Below, piece after piece: positions 53,948 to 63,622 of a stretch of 64,000 bases of DNA. The stretch comes from Gottfriedia solisilvae. GTDB lineage: Bacteria; Bacillota; Bacilli; Bacillales; Bacillaceae_G. The notes below the pieces were generated by a model. That model ran no database searches, was not told the DNA's origin, and saw nothing but the letters and a program-made list of their open reading frames with translations. Within the stretch, counting starts at the first letter, position 1. Each line of letters opens with the position of its first letter. The stretch lies in the NCBI RefSeq assembly GCF_002128405.1, contig NZ_NETJ01000010.1, positions 1 to 64,000 on the forward strand, in the 5' to 3' direction. The translations under genes were made by a program, and so were the position numbers.

Positions 53948-55504
53948 TTGACAACATTTCAAGAATTAGGATTAAGTAGTAAAATCCTGTTTGCGATTGA
54001 AAAATTAGGCTTCGAGGAAGCTACTCCAATTCAAGCGCAGACTATTCCATTAGCAAAACAAGGCCACGATGTAATTGGTCAAGCGCAAACTGGTACTGGT
54101 AAAACAGCCGCTTTCGGTATTCCTTTACTAGAAAAAATTGATGTAGATAATAACCATGTTCAAGGACTTGTTATTGCACCTACACGTGAGTTAGCGATCC
54201 AAGTTGGCGAAGAATTACACAAAATTGGTCTGAACAAAGGCGTTAAAATCTTACCGATATACGGTGGACAAGATATTAACCGTCAAATGCGTTCATTAAA
54301 GAAATTCCCACATATCATTGTAGGAACTCCAGGTCGTATTCAAGACCATATTAACCGTCGTACGATTCGTCTTAACAACGTAAATACTGTTGTTTTAGAT
54401 GAAGCAGATGAAATGCTAAACATGGGATTCATTGAAGATATTGAAGCGATCTTAAAAGAAGTTCCTGAAAATAAACAAACGCTTCTATTCTCAGCTACAA
54501 TGCCTGACCCAATTCGTCGCATTGCAGAAACTTTTATGACAAATCCTCAAATCGTAAAAGTTCAAGCTAAAGAAGTTACAATGCCAAACATTGAACAACA
54601 TTTTATTGAAGTTCAAGAAAAGAAAAAATTTGACGTGCTTACACGTTTATTAGATATTCAAACACCAGAATTAGCAATTATTTTTGGTCGTACAAAACGT
54701 CGTGTTGATGAATTATCAGAAGCATTAAACCTACGTGGTTATGCAGCTGAAGGTATTCACGGTGATTTATCACAAGCAAAACGTGAGCAAGTACTTCGTA
54801 AATTTAAAGCTGGTTCAATTGATGTATTAGTTGCAACTGATGTAGCAGCTCGTGGATTAGACATTTCTGGTGTAACACACGTTTATAACTTTGATATTCC
54901 TCAAGATCCTGAAAGCTATGTTCACCGTATTGGACGTACAGGTCGTGCTGGAAAATCAGGTATTGCGATGCTATTTATTACGCCTCGTGAGTTTAACCAA
55001 TTAAAAAATATTGAACGTACTACTAAACGTCGTATGGAACGTATGACCGCACCTACATTGGATGAAGCAATTGAAAGTCAACAACGTATTATTGCTGAAA
55101 AATTAACTTCAACAATGGAAAGTGATAACTTAGCATTCTACAAACGTATTGCTGAAGAATTACTTGAAGAGCATGATTCTGTAAGTGTTGTAGCAGCAGC
55201 GTTAAAAATGTTAACTAAAGAACCAAATGAGACACCAATCAGATTAACTGATGAGCCACCAATGGTAAAACGTGACCGCGGTGGACGTGGTGGCAGTGGC
55301 GGTGGATACCGTCGTGGCGAAAACAAACGTAGTGGCGGAGATAATCGTCGTGGTGGTGGAGACCGCCGTGGAGATGGTCGCCGTGGCGATAGAGACGGAA
55401 ACCGTGGTGGAAACTTCCGTAACAAACGTAGTGAAGGTTCAGCTTCAGGTTCTCGCGATAATAATCGTGGCGGACAACGTAGACATCAAGATAGCAGTAA
55501 ATAA
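53948..55504 (+). CDS. cshA: DEAD-box RNA helicase CshA
   Basis: 518 residues. Helicase core with Q motif ([10 protein letters not shown]), motif [16 protein letters not shown], motif II DEAD in [12 protein letters not shown], motif III SAT, motif [10 protein letters not shown]. The tail (about 435-518) is Arg/Gly-rich with RGG, RRG and RGD clusters for RNA binding. Unwinds RNA in ribosome assembly and mRNA decay. The TTG start follows SD AAAGGAGA (53931-53938). Monocistronic with long leader and its own terminator. Confidence 0.96.
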   Translation: MTTFQELGLSSKILFAIEKLGFEEATPIQAQTIPLAKQGHDVIGQAQTGTGKTAAFGIPLLEKIDVDNNHVQGLVIAPTRELAIQVGEELHKIGLNKGVKILPIYGGQDINRQMRSLKKFPHIIVGTPGRIQDHINRRTIRLNNVNTVVLDEADEMLNMGFIEDIEAILKEVPENKQTLLFSATMPDPIRRIAETFMTNPQIVKVQAKEVTMPNIEQHFIEVQEKKKFDVLTRLLDIQTPELAIIFGRTKRRVDELSEALNLRGYAAEGIHGDLSQAKREQVLRKFKAGSIDVLVATDVAARGLDISGVTHVYNFDIPQDPESYVHRIGRTGRAGKSGIAMLFITPREFNQLKNIERTTKRRMERMTAPTLDEAIESQQRIIAEKLTSTMESDNLAFYKRIAEELLEEHDSVSVVAAALKMLTKEPNETPIRLTDEPPMVKRDRGGRGGSGGGYRRGENKRSGGDNRRGGGDRRGDGRRGDRDGNRGGNFRNKRSEGSASGSRDNNRGGQRRHQDSSK

Positions 55505-55514
55505 TATTAAAATG

Positions 55515-55546
55515 AAGGTACATGGTTTATTCCATGTACCTTTTTG
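55515..55546 (+). terminator. Terminator after cshA
   Basis: AAGGTACATGG/CCATGTACCTT stem, loop TTTATT, then T-run. Confidence 0.9.
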
Positions 55547-55617
55547 TTTTGAAAATAAACAGTGTGATTTTACGTATTTTCCATAAACTAAGGAAAAAGT
55601 AAGAAAGTTGGATTTAT

Positions 55618-56583
55618 ATGCTTGTAAGACTTGGTTATGTTGCAATGAGTATGAATTTACAAAATGCATCTCCATCAAAGACGATGACATTTGCACAGTT
55701 TTTAAAACAAAAAGACAAAGAAGCTGCGATTAGGAAATTAGAACTTATTTCAAAAACAAACATCAATAATTGTTTACGACTGCTTAAACACAATAAAGCA
55801 CATAATATATCTTTTTTTCGATTAAGTAGTAAGCTGATCCCTCTAGCTAATCATGAAGAGTTGAAAGATTGGAATTTTATGAAGCCTTTAAAAGAGGAGC
55901 TAAATCAGCTTGGGGAATTTACATTAAGAAACAATATGAGAATAGATTTTCATCCTGACCATTTCGTTATTTTAAATTCGGTTGATGAAGAACTGTTAAA
56001 GTCATCAATTAAAACATTAAAAATGCATTACCAACTTTTAAAGGCGATGAAAATAAATACTGAGCATCGTTGTGTATTACATGTTGGTGGTGGGTATGAT
56101 GACAAAGAGAAGTCGTTAGAACAGTTGGTGGAAAATTTTGGTTCAGTGCCTTCGCCAATCCAAAAGATGCTAATGTTCGAAAATGATGATACAACGTTTA
56201 CGTTTGATGAAACATTATTTGCATGTGAAAAACTAGGCGTTCCGATTGTTTTTGATTATCACCATCACTTGGTGAATCACGTAAACGAACAGTGGACTGA
56301 AAATTGGGAGCGAGCAGTAAATACGTGGACAGTTTCTGAGCTACCAATGAAAATGCATATATCAAGTCCAAGGGACGATAAAGACATAAGAGCACACGCA
56401 GATTATGTAGACCCTTCTATGTTTCTTACTTTTTTAAATGAAATATATGGCTCTGTTAAGCAAATTGATTGTATGATTGAAGCGAAACAAAAAGATAATG
56501 CGCTTTTTAAACTGATGGAGGATCTAAAAAGTCATCCTTCTGTTGAAGTTGTAAATGATTCTAGTTTTAATTTTAAACCGTAG
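55618..56583 (+). CDS. uvsE: UV-damage endonuclease
   Basis: 321 residues. TIM-barrel endonuclease that nicks 5' to UV photoproducts and other distortions, an alternative excision route. Visible: LVRLGYVAMS at the N-terminus, RIDFHPDHFVILNS, VLHVGGGYDDKEKS, MLMFENDDTTFT, VFDYHHHLVN, which carry the metal-binding His and Glu. SD is weak (GTTGGA). The downstream acpS start is 23 bp from its stop, so they probably share a transcript. Confidence 0.93.
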   Translation: MLVRLGYVAMSMNLQNASPSKTMTFAQFLKQKDKEAAIRKLELISKTNINNCLRLLKHNKAHNISFFRLSSKLIPLANHEELKDWNFMKPLKEELNQLGEFTLRNNMRIDFHPDHFVILNSVDEELLKSSIKTLKMHYQLLKAMKINTEHRCVLHVGGGYDDKEKSLEQLVENFGSVPSPIQKMLMFENDDTTFTFDETLFACEKLGVPIVFDYHHHLVNHVNEQWTENWERAVNTWTVSELPMKMHISSPRDDKDIRAHADYVDPSMFLTFLNEIYGSVKQIDCMIEAKQKDNALFKLMEDLKSHPSVEVVNDSSFNFKP

Positions 56584-56606
56584 TAAGTGAAAGTAAGGGT
56601 GAGGAA

Positions 56607-56960
56607 ATGATTGTAGGTATAGGATTGGACTTAGTAGAGATTGAAAGGATGAAAGAGATTATTGGATCGCAACCACGTTTTGCAAACAGGATTTTAACTG
56701 AAGCTGAATATGAAATTTATAAAAATCTCTCTGAGCGTAGAAAATTAGAGTTTTTATCAGGGAGATTCGCGGCTAAGGAAGCTTGTTCGAAGGCATTCGG
56801 TACAGGGATTGGAAAAGAACTTGGCTTTCATGATATAGAAATACTAAATGATGAAAAAGGGAAACCGGTACTATCAGTTGATTTACCTTTTATTCCTTTC
56901 TTATCTATTACTCACACTGAGCATTATGCCGCTGCGCAAGTTGTTTTACAGCAATTATAG
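56607..56960 (+). CDS. acpS: Holo-[acyl-carrier-protein] synthase
   Basis: 117 residues. Transfers 4'-phosphopantetheine from CoA to acyl carrier protein. GIGLDLVEIERM with metal Asp8, and FAAKEACSKAFGTGIG with the conserved Glu and Lys; SITHTEHYAAAQVVL at the end. SD GTGAGG before the ATG. Follows uvsE and precedes ydcC, as in other Bacillus. Confidence 0.97.
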   Translation: MIVGIGLDLVEIERMKEIIGSQPRFANRILTEAEYEIYKNLSERRKLEFLSGRFAAKEACSKAFGTGIGKELGFHDIEILNDEKGKPVLSVDLPFIPFLSITHTEHYAAAQVVLQQL

Positions 56961-56973
56961 ATAATTTAGTATT

Positions 56974-57006
56974 GAACAGTTACGAGTTTAGTGACTGTTT
57001 TTTATT
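56974..57006 (+). terminator. Terminator after acpS
   Basis: AACAGTTAC/GTGACTGTT stem (one G-T pair), loop GAGTTTA, T-run. Confidence 0.85.
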
Positions 57007-57061
57007 TTGTAATTTTTTTTAGTTTAGCTTGTCATGCTAGTCTGCATATTTTAGAGCTTGA

Positions 57062-57183
57062 CCTCATATAGTTCTATGAGGATAGGAGAAGCAAGGTTGC
57101 AACGTGCATGAATAAATCTAGGTTAAACTTCTTAGCTACTCGCGCACATTTATTCTATTGCCTTTGCATGAGATTCTCTTTTT
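57062..57183 (+). other. Structured leader upstream of ydcC
   Basis: CCTCATA/TATGAGG is a perfect hairpin (57062-57081). It is followed by an imperfect long-range pairing of AGGAGAAGCAA...GAATAAAT with ATTTATTC...TTGC...TTCTCTT (57083-57183), which ends in a T-run. The bases TACTCGCGCAC at its tip are GC-rich for this region. A regulatory RNA or attenuator is possible; I recognise no known class. Confidence 0.4.
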
Positions 57184-57214
57184 ACAATATAAGAGGAACA
57201 AAGGAGCTGGGGAG

Positions 57215-58225
57215 ATGAAGAAAAAGCTTGTAGCGATGCTTTTGGCCTTTACGTTGGTTTTATCAATGGCTGCATGTGGTAAGAAATCGAGGGAAGATGT
57301 TGTAGGTTCATTAAGTAATAAGATGGAAAAAATGAGTGGTTATCAGGCGGACGCTACGTTAACAATTAATAATGGAAATGATCCGCAAAAATATGAAGTA
57401 GTTATTTGGCACAAAAAACCTTCATATTACCGAGTACAATTAAAAAATGCTAAAAGCGACCAAAATCAAATCATTTTACGAAACAAAGAGGGCGTATTTG
57501 TTTTAACACCAGCACTAAATAAAAGTTACCGTTTCCAAAGTGATTGGCCATCAAACAGCAGCCAACCATATTTACCGGAATCATTAGTAAATGATCTAGT
57601 ACAAGATAAAGATGCTACTTTCAAATCAACTAAAAAAGGTTATGTATTTGAAACGAAAACGAACTATACAAATAAACAATTACTTCCTACACAAGAAATT
57701 ACGTTTAATAAAAAAGGTTTAACACCTGAATCAGTTAAGTTATTAGATTCTGATAAAAATGTTGTGTTAGATGTTCAATTTGATAAAGTGAAATACAATC
57801 CAAAGTTTGATAAAGATGCATTTGATGTGAAGAAAAACATGACAAGCGCACGTTTAAGTGTACCAACGTCTACTAATAATGATTCTAACTTATTAGTAAC
57901 GCAATACCCTAATAAATTAATGGACGGTGTAACTTTAGAAGACCAACAAGAGGTTAAAACTGAAAGTGGTGTTCAAGTTATTCTTTCATATAAAGGTGAT
58001 AAATCATTTACTTTAATTGAAGAAAAATCTCGTATTTCAGAAACTGGTACAGTCATGGAGATCAGTGGTGAACCAGTTGACTTAGGATATACTGTCGGTG
58101 CACTTTCAGACAAAATGATTTCATGGTCGCACGGTGGAACAGACTTTACAATTGTATCTAGTAACTTAACGCAAAGTGAATTAATTGAGGTTGCTCAATC
58201 AGTAGGTCAAACAGGAACAAAATAA
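57215..58225 (+). CDS. ydcC: Lipoprotein with LolA-like fold, YdcC
   Basis: 336 residues. Lipoprotein signal with lipobox MAAC (Cys21), then a LolA/LppX-like beta domain (MSGYQADATLTINN, KPSYYRVQLKNA, NKEGVFVLTPALNKSYRFQSDWP). Known in B. subtilis as the sporulation-expressed YdcC; exact role unclear, perhaps lipid binding outside the membrane. The ATG at 57215 has SD GGAGCTGGGGAG. Confidence 0.92.
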   Translation: MKKKLVAMLLAFTLVLSMAACGKKSREDVVGSLSNKMEKMSGYQADATLTINNGNDPQKYEVVIWHKKPSYYRVQLKNAKSDQNQIILRNKEGVFVLTPALNKSYRFQSDWPSNSSQPYLPESLVNDLVQDKDATFKSTKKGYVFETKTNYTNKQLLPTQEITFNKKGLTPESVKLLDSDKNVVLDVQFDKVKYNPKFDKDAFDVKKNMTSARLSVPTSTNNDSNLLVTQYPNKLMDGVTLEDQQEVKTESGVQVILSYKGDKSFTLIEEKSRISETGTVMEISGEPVDLGYTVGALSDKMISWSHGGTDFTIVSSNLTQSELIEVAQSVGQTGTK

Positions 58226-58244
58226 TCATATTTACAAACTTGAG

Positions 58245-58279
58245 AAAAGGCGTGATGGAAGTACTATCACGCCTTTTTA
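58245..58279 (+). terminator. Terminator after ydcC
   Basis: AAAAGGCGTGAT/ATCACGCCTTTT stem, 9-nt loop. Confidence 0.9.
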
Positions 58280-58393
58280 TATTTGAAATAGACTATTTGT
58301 ATAAGGTTAAAGGTTGACATTTCTTGTATTTAAGCAAATAATTTTACACATATATAAAAAGAGCAAGGGTAAAACGATAAGGAAGTGTAAATT

Positions 58394-59569
58394 ATGTCAG
58401 AAACGCCATTTTATCGCGACACATGGGTTGAAGTGAATTTAGATGCGATTGAAGAAAACGTTAAAAATATTGTATCGCTTTACCCTAATCATCAAGAAAT
58501 ATATGTAGCTTTAAAAGCTAATGCATATGGACATGGTTATATAGAAGTAGCAAAACAAGCGTTGAAGTCAGGTGCAACGCGTTTATTAGTTGCATTTATT
58601 GATGAAGGAATTTTTCTTCGTAAAGCTGGAATAGATGCTCCGATTTTAGTGTTAGGAGCAACTAGAGCTCAGGATATAAAAATAGCAATCAAACATAATT
58701 TGACTTTAACAGCATATAATGTTGATTGGCTAGAGGATATCACAAATTATCTTTCAGATTCTGATGAAGTAACGATTCATATTAAGTTTGATACTGGAAT
58801 GGGAAGGTTAGGGCTGAAAACAAAAGCTGAATGGGAAAAAGCTTCAACTTTATTAAAAAAATCATCGATCAATCTTGAAGGGTTGTTTACGCATTTTGCG
58901 ACAGCGGATGAATTAGATCGAACATATTTTCAACAACAATTAGATAGATTTTATGAAACAATTGAATGGGTTAAGGACAGCGGGTTTTTACCTTCTTTAA
59001 TTCACTGTGCAAATAGTGCAGCAGCAGTATTAGAAACGGGCTTATTTAATACAGTGCGTGTTGGAATCATTATGTATGGCCTAACACCATCTTTGGAAAT
59101 GAAAACAAAAATTCCGTTTAGCTTAAAGCCTGCATTATCATTTTACACAAAAGTTTCTCATATAAAGCAATTGCCGGCAAATAGTGGAGTAAGCTATGGA
59201 GCAACTTATAAAACATCTGATGTAGAATGGGTTGCTACGCTTCCAGTAGGATATGCAGATGGTTGGTTAAGAGATATGCAAGGTTTTTCTGTACTAATAG
59301 AAGGTGAAAAAGCAGAAATAGTAGGTCGAGTTTGCATGGATCAATGTATGATAAAGCTATCAAAACATTATCCAGTAGGGACTAAAGTGACGTTGATTGG
59401 GGAAAGTAATGGTGAAATTGTGAGTGCGGAAGATGTTGCATCTCATATGAATACGATTAATTATGAGGTCACTTGTCTGATCAATAATAGAGTTCCAAGA
59501 GTATACAAAAAAGATGGGAAAATAAGGTCCATTAGTAATTATCTAGTATCAGATGAATTTGATAATTGA
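58394..59569 (+). CDS. alr: Alanine racemase
   Basis: Interconverts L- and D-alanine, supplying Ddl. 391 residues, fold-type III PLP enzyme: PLP lysine K41 in VALKANAYGHG, second catalytic Tyr268 in GVSYGATY, GTGMGRLG-type loop (DTGMGRLG), GRVCMDQCM near the C-terminus. SD AAGGAAG before the ATG. Precedes the EndoAI/EndoA genes, the conserved Bacillus arrangement. Confidence 0.97.
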   Translation: MSETPFYRDTWVEVNLDAIEENVKNIVSLYPNHQEIYVALKANAYGHGYIEVAKQALKSGATRLLVAFIDEGIFLRKAGIDAPILVLGATRAQDIKIAIKHNLTLTAYNVDWLEDITNYLSDSDEVTIHIKFDTGMGRLGLKTKAEWEKASTLLKKSSINLEGLFTHFATADELDRTYFQQQLDRFYETIEWVKDSGFLPSLIHCANSAAAVLETGLFNTVRVGIIMYGLTPSLEMKTKIPFSLKPALSFYTKVSHIKQLPANSGVSYGATYKTSDVEWVATLPVGYADGWLRDMQGFSVLIEGEKAEIVGRVCMDQCMIKLSKHYPVGTKVTLIGESNGEIVSAEDVASHMNTINYEVTCLINNRVPRVYKKDGKIRSISNYLVSDEFDN

Positions 59570-59702
59570 TGTATTAAAGTATGAAACACGCTTATTTGGT
59601 TAAGATAAACGAAGATATGTGTCTTTCCAATCTTTGAAATTAATGGTATGATGTAATATAGGGAGATATATGGGTAATAGTTGATTCTGGAGGTGCTGAA
59701 AC

Positions 59703-59984
59703 TTGTCCGAACTAAATGCGACAACTGAAATCACAGTACGTTTACCAAAACACGTAGTAAGCGAACTAGATGGATTAGTAAAGCAAGAAAACGGTAATCG
59801 AAATGAATATATTTATCAAGCGACTAAGATGTTTTTGAAGGATCGTAAAAGACGCCAAAGTCGTGAACAAATGCGACGCGGATACATGGAAATGGCTAAA
59901 ATCAACTTATTAATATCTTCTGAGTCATTTTATGCTGAGTCTGAAGCGGATTCGAAAGTGGAGCGCTTAGTTAGCGGGGGGTAA
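59703..59984 (+). CDS. ndoAI: Antitoxin EndoAI (MazE-like, ribbon-helix-helix)
   Basis: 93 residues. RHH DNA-binding N-terminus ([20 protein letters not shown]) and the toxin-wrapping C-terminus [20 protein letters not shown]...VERLVSGG, almost as in B. subtilis EndoAI. The TTG start follows SD GGAGGTG (59689-59695). Neutralises EndoA and represses the operon in related systems. Confidence 0.95.
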   Translation: MSELNATTEITVRLPKHVVSELDGLVKQENGNRNEYIYQATKMFLKDRKRRQSREQMRRGYMEMAKINLLISSESFYAESEADSKVERLVSGG

Positions 59985-59988
59985 TCAC

Positions 59989-60339
59989 TTGATAGTAAAA
60001 CGTGGCGACGTATATTTTGCAGACCTTTCCCCTGTAGTTGGCTCTGAACAAGGTGGAGTTCGTCCGGTTCTCATAATACAGAATGATATCGGTAACCGTT
60101 TTAGTCCTACCGTTATAGTCGCTGCGATTACAGCACAAATCCAAAAGGCAAAACTTCCAACTCATGTTGAAATTGATGCTAAGAAATACGGATTTGAACG
60201 TGATTCGGTTATCTTACTAGAACAAATTCGAACGATTGACAAACAGCGGTTAACTGATAAAATTACTCATCTTGATGATGAAATGATGGATCAGGTTGAC
60301 GAAGCGCTGCAAATCAGTTTGGGACTTGTTGATTTTTAA
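59989..60339 (+). CDS. ndoA: Endoribonuclease toxin EndoA (MazF family)
   Basis: 116 residues. Cuts mRNA at UACAU in B. subtilis. The catalytic residues R25 (GGVRPVLI) and T48 (AAIT) are present, so the toxin is expected to be active. TTG start 4 bp after the antitoxin stop; SD GGGGGG overlaps the antitoxin end, consistent with coupled translation. Confidence 0.97.
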   Translation: MIVKRGDVYFADLSPVVGSEQGGVRPVLIIQNDIGNRFSPTVIVAAITAQIQKAKLPTHVEIDAKKYGFERDSVILLEQIRTIDKQRLTDKITHLDDEMMDQVDEALQISLGLVDF

Positions 60340-60421
60340 AAGTTGCTTAATGCAGCTTTTCCTACATATTTTTTAATAATGATTAAAATTGCTTTGTAAC
60401 CCTTTCTATTTGGAAGGGTTA
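60338..60421 (+). terminator. Two hairpins after ndoA
   Basis: AAAAGTTGC/GCAGCTTTT (60338-60360, G-T pair) starts at the ndoA stop. AACCCTTTC/GAAGGGTT (60398-60420) follows. Neither has a strong T-run, so termination before tex is probably partial. Confidence 0.6.
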
Positions 60422-60462
60422 TTTAAGTACGTAAAAATAGTTAGATATCGGAGGTCGTAATC

Positions 60463-62661
60463 ATGTCACAGCAATTAGTTAAAAAAATTGCATCTGAACT
60501 AAATATTTCACCGCAACAAGTGTCTACTGTTATTGAATTAAAAGAAGAAGGGAATACAATCCCTTTTATTGCGCGATACCGAAAAGAAAAAACAGGTTCA
60601 TTAGATGAAGTGCAAATTCATTCAATCCTTGAAAAATATGAATATGCAGTGAACTTACAATCAAGAAAAGAAGAAGTCATCCGTTTAATCCAAGAAAAAG
60701 GAAAACTAACAGAAGAATTACAAAAAAGTATTCAAATCGCTTCAAAATTACAAGAAGTAGAGGATTTGTATAGACCATATAAAGAAAAAAGAAAAACGAG
60801 AGCAACAGTAGCTAAGGACAAAGGTCTTGAACCAATAGCTGAATGGTTGTTTCAGCTACCAAAAGAGGGCTCATTAGCCGATGAAGCTTTAAAATATATA
60901 AATGAAGAATTAGAAGTACATACAGTTGATGATGTAATCCAAGGTGCAAAAGACATTATTGCAGAATGGATTGCAGATGATGCGAACTATCGAAAATGGA
61001 TTAGAGAGTCTACTTTTAGAAAAGGTTTAATAGAAGCTAGTGTCAAAGATGCGGATAAAGATGAGAAAAAAGTGTATGAAATGTATTATGAATATTCAGA
61101 GCCTATCTCAAAAATTGTACCCCATCGAATTCTTGCAATGAACCGTGGTGAAAAGGAAGATATTCTGAAGATCTCAGTTCAATCACCATATGAAGATATC
61201 ATTTCTTTTCTAGGGCGAAATGTGATTAAAAAAGAAACTTTTGTTCGTTCAATTTTAATGGAGGTTGTAGAAGATGCATATAAACGTTTAATTCAACCAT
61301 CTATTGAAAGAGAAATACGTAAGGAACTATCTGAAAAGGCTGATTCTCAAGCAATTACCATTTTCTCAGAAAATTTACGTTCATTACTATTACAGCCACC
61401 ATTAAAAGGAAAGGTTGTGCTTGGAGTTGACCCGGCATTTAGAACAGGTTGTAAGCTAGCGGTAGTTGATGAGACTGGTAAGGTTCTAAAAATAGATGTC
61501 ATTTACCCACATCCTTTTAAAGGAGAAAGGGTTGAAATTCAACAGAAGAAAAGAGAACAAGCCGTTGCAAAGATAAAAGATATTCTTCTGCAATTCAAGA
61601 TTGAAATGGTTGCAATCGGAAACGGAACAGCATCAAGAGAAACTGAACTATTTGTATCTGAGATTTTAAAGGAAACAAACAAAGACATTTACTACGTAAT
61701 TGTTAATGAAGCAGGTGCAAGTGTTTATTCTGCTTCAGAATTAGCACGAGAAGAGTTTCCTAATCTGCAAGTAGAGGAACGTAGTGCGGTTTCAATTGCA
61801 AGGCGTTTACAAGATCCTCTTGCAGAATTAGTGAAAATTGATCCGAAATCTGTTGGGGTTGGATTATATCAGCATGATGTTTCTCAGAAAAGCTTAAACG
61901 AGTCATTAACGTTTGTTGTTGAAACTTCTGTAAACCAAGTAGGGGTAAATGTTAATACCGCTTCGGTTTCACTACTTCAATATGTATCGGGTTTATCAAA
62001 AACTGTTGCAAAAAACATCGTAAACTATCGTGATGAAAAAGGTAAGATTGCAAACAGGAAAGAATTGAAAACAATCCCTCGCCTTGGTGCGAAAACATAT
62101 GAACAATGTATAGGCTTTTTACGTGTGCTTGAAGGTGACGAACCGTTAGATCGTACTGGTATTCACCCTGAAAGCTATGGACAGGTTAAAAAATTATTGA
62201 AGCAATTAAATATGTCTTCAAGTCAACTTGGCTCAAATGAATTAAAAGATAAAATAAAAGGTTTAAATATAGAAGAAACTTCAAGCCAACTAGATATTGG
62301 TGAAATTACGTTAAAGGATATATTAAATTCTTTAATGCAGCCAGAAAGAGATTTACGTGATGAATTAGCAGCACCATTATTACGACAAGATGTACTTAAT
62401 ATAGAAGATTTGAAAATTGGCATGCAGTTAGAAGGTACTGTTAGAAATGTCGTTGATTTTGGAGCATTCGTAGATATCGGTTTAAAAAATGATGGACTTG
62501 TTCATATATCACGAATGAGTAGTAAATTTATCAAACATCCATTAGATGTAGTATCTGTTGGACAAGTTGTAAAAGTCTGGATTGCTGAAGTAGATCAAAA
62601 AAAGCAAAGAGTAGGCTTGTCAATGCTTCCGATTGAATCAAAAGAAACAGTCAAAGCTTAA
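60463..62661 (+). CDS. tex: S1-domain RNA-binding protein Tex (YhgF family)
   Basis: 732 residues. Tex N-terminal HTH (1-190), YqgF/RuvC-like domain (about 320-450, GVDPAFRTGCKLAVVD), helix-hairpin-helix region (about 490-560, LSKTVAKNIVNYRDEKGK, IPRLGAKTYEQ) and a C-terminal S1 domain (about 650-720, GMQLEGTVRNVVDFGAFVDIG). Acts in transcription/RNA surveillance; exact role debated. SD GGAGGT before the ATG. Its 3' end overlaps cmpA on the other strand by 11 bp. Confidence 0.95.
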   Translation: MSQQLVKKIASELNISPQQVSTVIELKEEGNTIPFIARYRKEKTGSLDEVQIHSILEKYEYAVNLQSRKEEVIRLIQEKGKLTEELQKSIQIASKLQEVEDLYRPYKEKRKTRATVAKDKGLEPIAEWLFQLPKEGSLADEALKYINEELEVHTVDDVIQGAKDIIAEWIADDANYRKWIRESTFRKGLIEASVKDADKDEKKVYEMYYEYSEPISKIVPHRILAMNRGEKEDILKISVQSPYEDIISFLGRNVIKKETFVRSILMEVVEDAYKRLIQPSIEREIRKELSEKADSQAITIFSENLRSLLLQPPLKGKVVLGVDPAFRTGCKLAVVDETGKVLKIDVIYPHPFKGERVEIQQKKREQAVAKIKDILLQFKIEMVAIGNGTASRETELFVSEILKETNKDIYYVIVNEAGASVYSASELAREEFPNLQVEERSAVSIARRLQDPLAELVKIDPKSVGVGLYQHDVSQKSLNESLTFVVETSVNQVGVNVNTASVSLLQYVSGLSKTVAKNIVNYRDEKGKIANRKELKTIPRLGAKTYEQCIGFLRVLEGDEPLDRTGIHPESYGQVKKLLKQLNMSSSQLGSNELKDKIKGLNIEETSSQLDIGEITLKDILNSLMQPERDLRDELAAPLLRQDVLNIEDLKIGMQLEGTVRNVVDFGAFVDIGLKNDGLVHISRMSSKFIKHPLDVVSVGQVVKVWIAEVDQKKQRVGLSMLPIESKETVKA

Positions 62662-62767
62662 TTTTTTGATAGTAAAACCAGCATTGATTTAATAATTTTA
62701 TTTGATAGCGGTTTTTTTCATAAAAAGCTTTTTGCATTTGGGTTTTCAGCCAACTTGGCATAATCAT
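62651..62767 (-). CDS. cmpA: Cortex morphogenetic protein CmpA
   Basis: 38 residues, MIMPSWLKTQMQKAF then YEKNRYQIKLLNQCW and FYYQKIKL, a clear match to remembered B. subtilis CmpA (37 aa). CmpA is an adaptor that delivers defective SpoIVA to ClpXP during spore envelope quality control. The ATG at 62767 is 7 nt from a perfect SD GGAGGT (minus strand, 62775-62780); the third codon ATG at 62761 would give the MPSWL start usual in the family but at 13 nt. Converges on and overlaps tex by 11 bp; its neighbours are the same in B. cereus and B. subtilis. Confidence 0.9.
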   Translation of the reverse strand: MIMPSWLKTQMQKAFYEKNRYQIKLLNQCWFYYQKIKL

Positions 62768-62792
62768 ATGAAAAACCTCCAGCTTAAAAATC

Positions 62793-62824
62793 TTCGCCCA
62801 TCTTCTTAATTAGAGATGGGCGAC
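62793..62824. other. Hairpin upstream of cmpA
   Basis: TCGCCCATCT/AGATGGGCGA is a perfect 10-bp stem with a 10-nt loop and no T-run on either strand, 13 nt before the cmpA SD on the minus strand. Role unknown. Confidence 0.55.
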
Positions 62825-62883
62825 ATATTAAATGAGTGAGGGGTAACCTTCTAATACCTTTATAAAAAGGATAACGAAATTGT

Positions 62884-62955
62884 TCATTTAAACATAAATT
62901 TTACGCCATTGTAGAGAGATTTACTAAGAGCAACTCATTTAGTATAAATTTTACG
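62884..62955. repeat. Direct repeat pair between cmpA and the sprT-like gene
   Basis: TCATTTANNNATAAATTTTACG (62884-62905) and TCATTTAGTATAAATTTTACG (62935-62955) are 51 bp apart. The gap 62825-63075 has no gene that I can support. Confidence 0.5.
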
Positions 62956-63075
62956 ATTATGATCTTTGAAATTCTCATTTGTAAGTTTAATGTATGCAGA
63001 TACCTAGAAAAATGTGAGTTGTATATTAGTTAATACAAAAAGAAATAAGGAATATAGAATCAGTTAAGGGAAGAT

Positions 63076-63537
63076 ATGAGGATGGAAAACGAAATACTAC
63101 AAAAATTAGTTGAAGAATTATCATTGCAATATTTTAACCGTCCATTTTTACATCAAGCTACTTTTAATGCTAGATTACGAACTACAGGTGGACGGTATTT
63201 ATTAAAAACAAGCAATGTTGAATTAAATAAATTGTATTTCCAAGAACATGGAATTGAAGAATTAAAGGGTATTATCTTACATGAATTATGCCATTATCAT
63301 CTACACATAATGAAAAAAGGCTATAAGCATGAGGATAAGGATTTTAAAGATTTATTAAAACAGGTTGGTGCACCAAGGTACTGCAAGCCTTTAACGACAA
63401 CAACTAAAAAGAGGATTGTGCCCTATAAGTATCGTTACATTTGTACAAAATGTGGGCAAACGTATTTACGAAAGAGAAAAGTGGACTTGAAACGGTTTGT
63501 ATGTGGAATATGCAAAAGTACATTAAAACAGTTATAA
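63076..63537 (+). CDS. ydcK: SprT-like zinc metalloprotein, YdcK
   Basis: 153 residues. HELCHYHLH zinc/protease-like motif (about 70-78), and a C-terminal zinc ribbon with CTKC and CGIC pairs (about 118-146). SprT family proteins are metalloprotease-like; Bacillus YdcK function is not established. SD AAGGGA is 4 nt from the first ATG and 10 nt from the ATG two codons later (63082), so either may be the start. Next to the tRNA array, as in other Bacillus. Confidence 0.92.
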   Translation: MRMENEILQKLVEELSLQYFNRPFLHQATFNARLRTTGGRYLLKTSNVELNKLYFQEHGIEELKGIILHELCHYHLHIMKKGYKHEDKDFKDLLKQVGAPRYCKPLTTTTKKRIVPYKYRYICTKCGQTYLRKRKVDLKRFVCGICKSTLKQL

Positions 63538-63543
63538 ATAGTA

Positions 63544-63573
63544 TTGACAGGCTATATATTGATAGTTTATATT
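63544..63573 (+). promoter_or_regulatory. Promoter of the second tRNA array
   Basis: Perfect -35 TTGACA (63544-63549), 18-bp spacer, TATATT (63568-63573), 50 bp before tRNA-Asn. Confidence 0.65.
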
Positions 63574-63622
63574 ATTACTTGTCACCACTTACCAGAAAGT
63601 GTTGATGAATAATTTATATTAT

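Noticed and set aside
55138-55586. His/Pro- and Val-rich frames around the cshA 3' end
   Set aside because: Other-frame readings of the Arg/Gly-rich tail; low complexity only.
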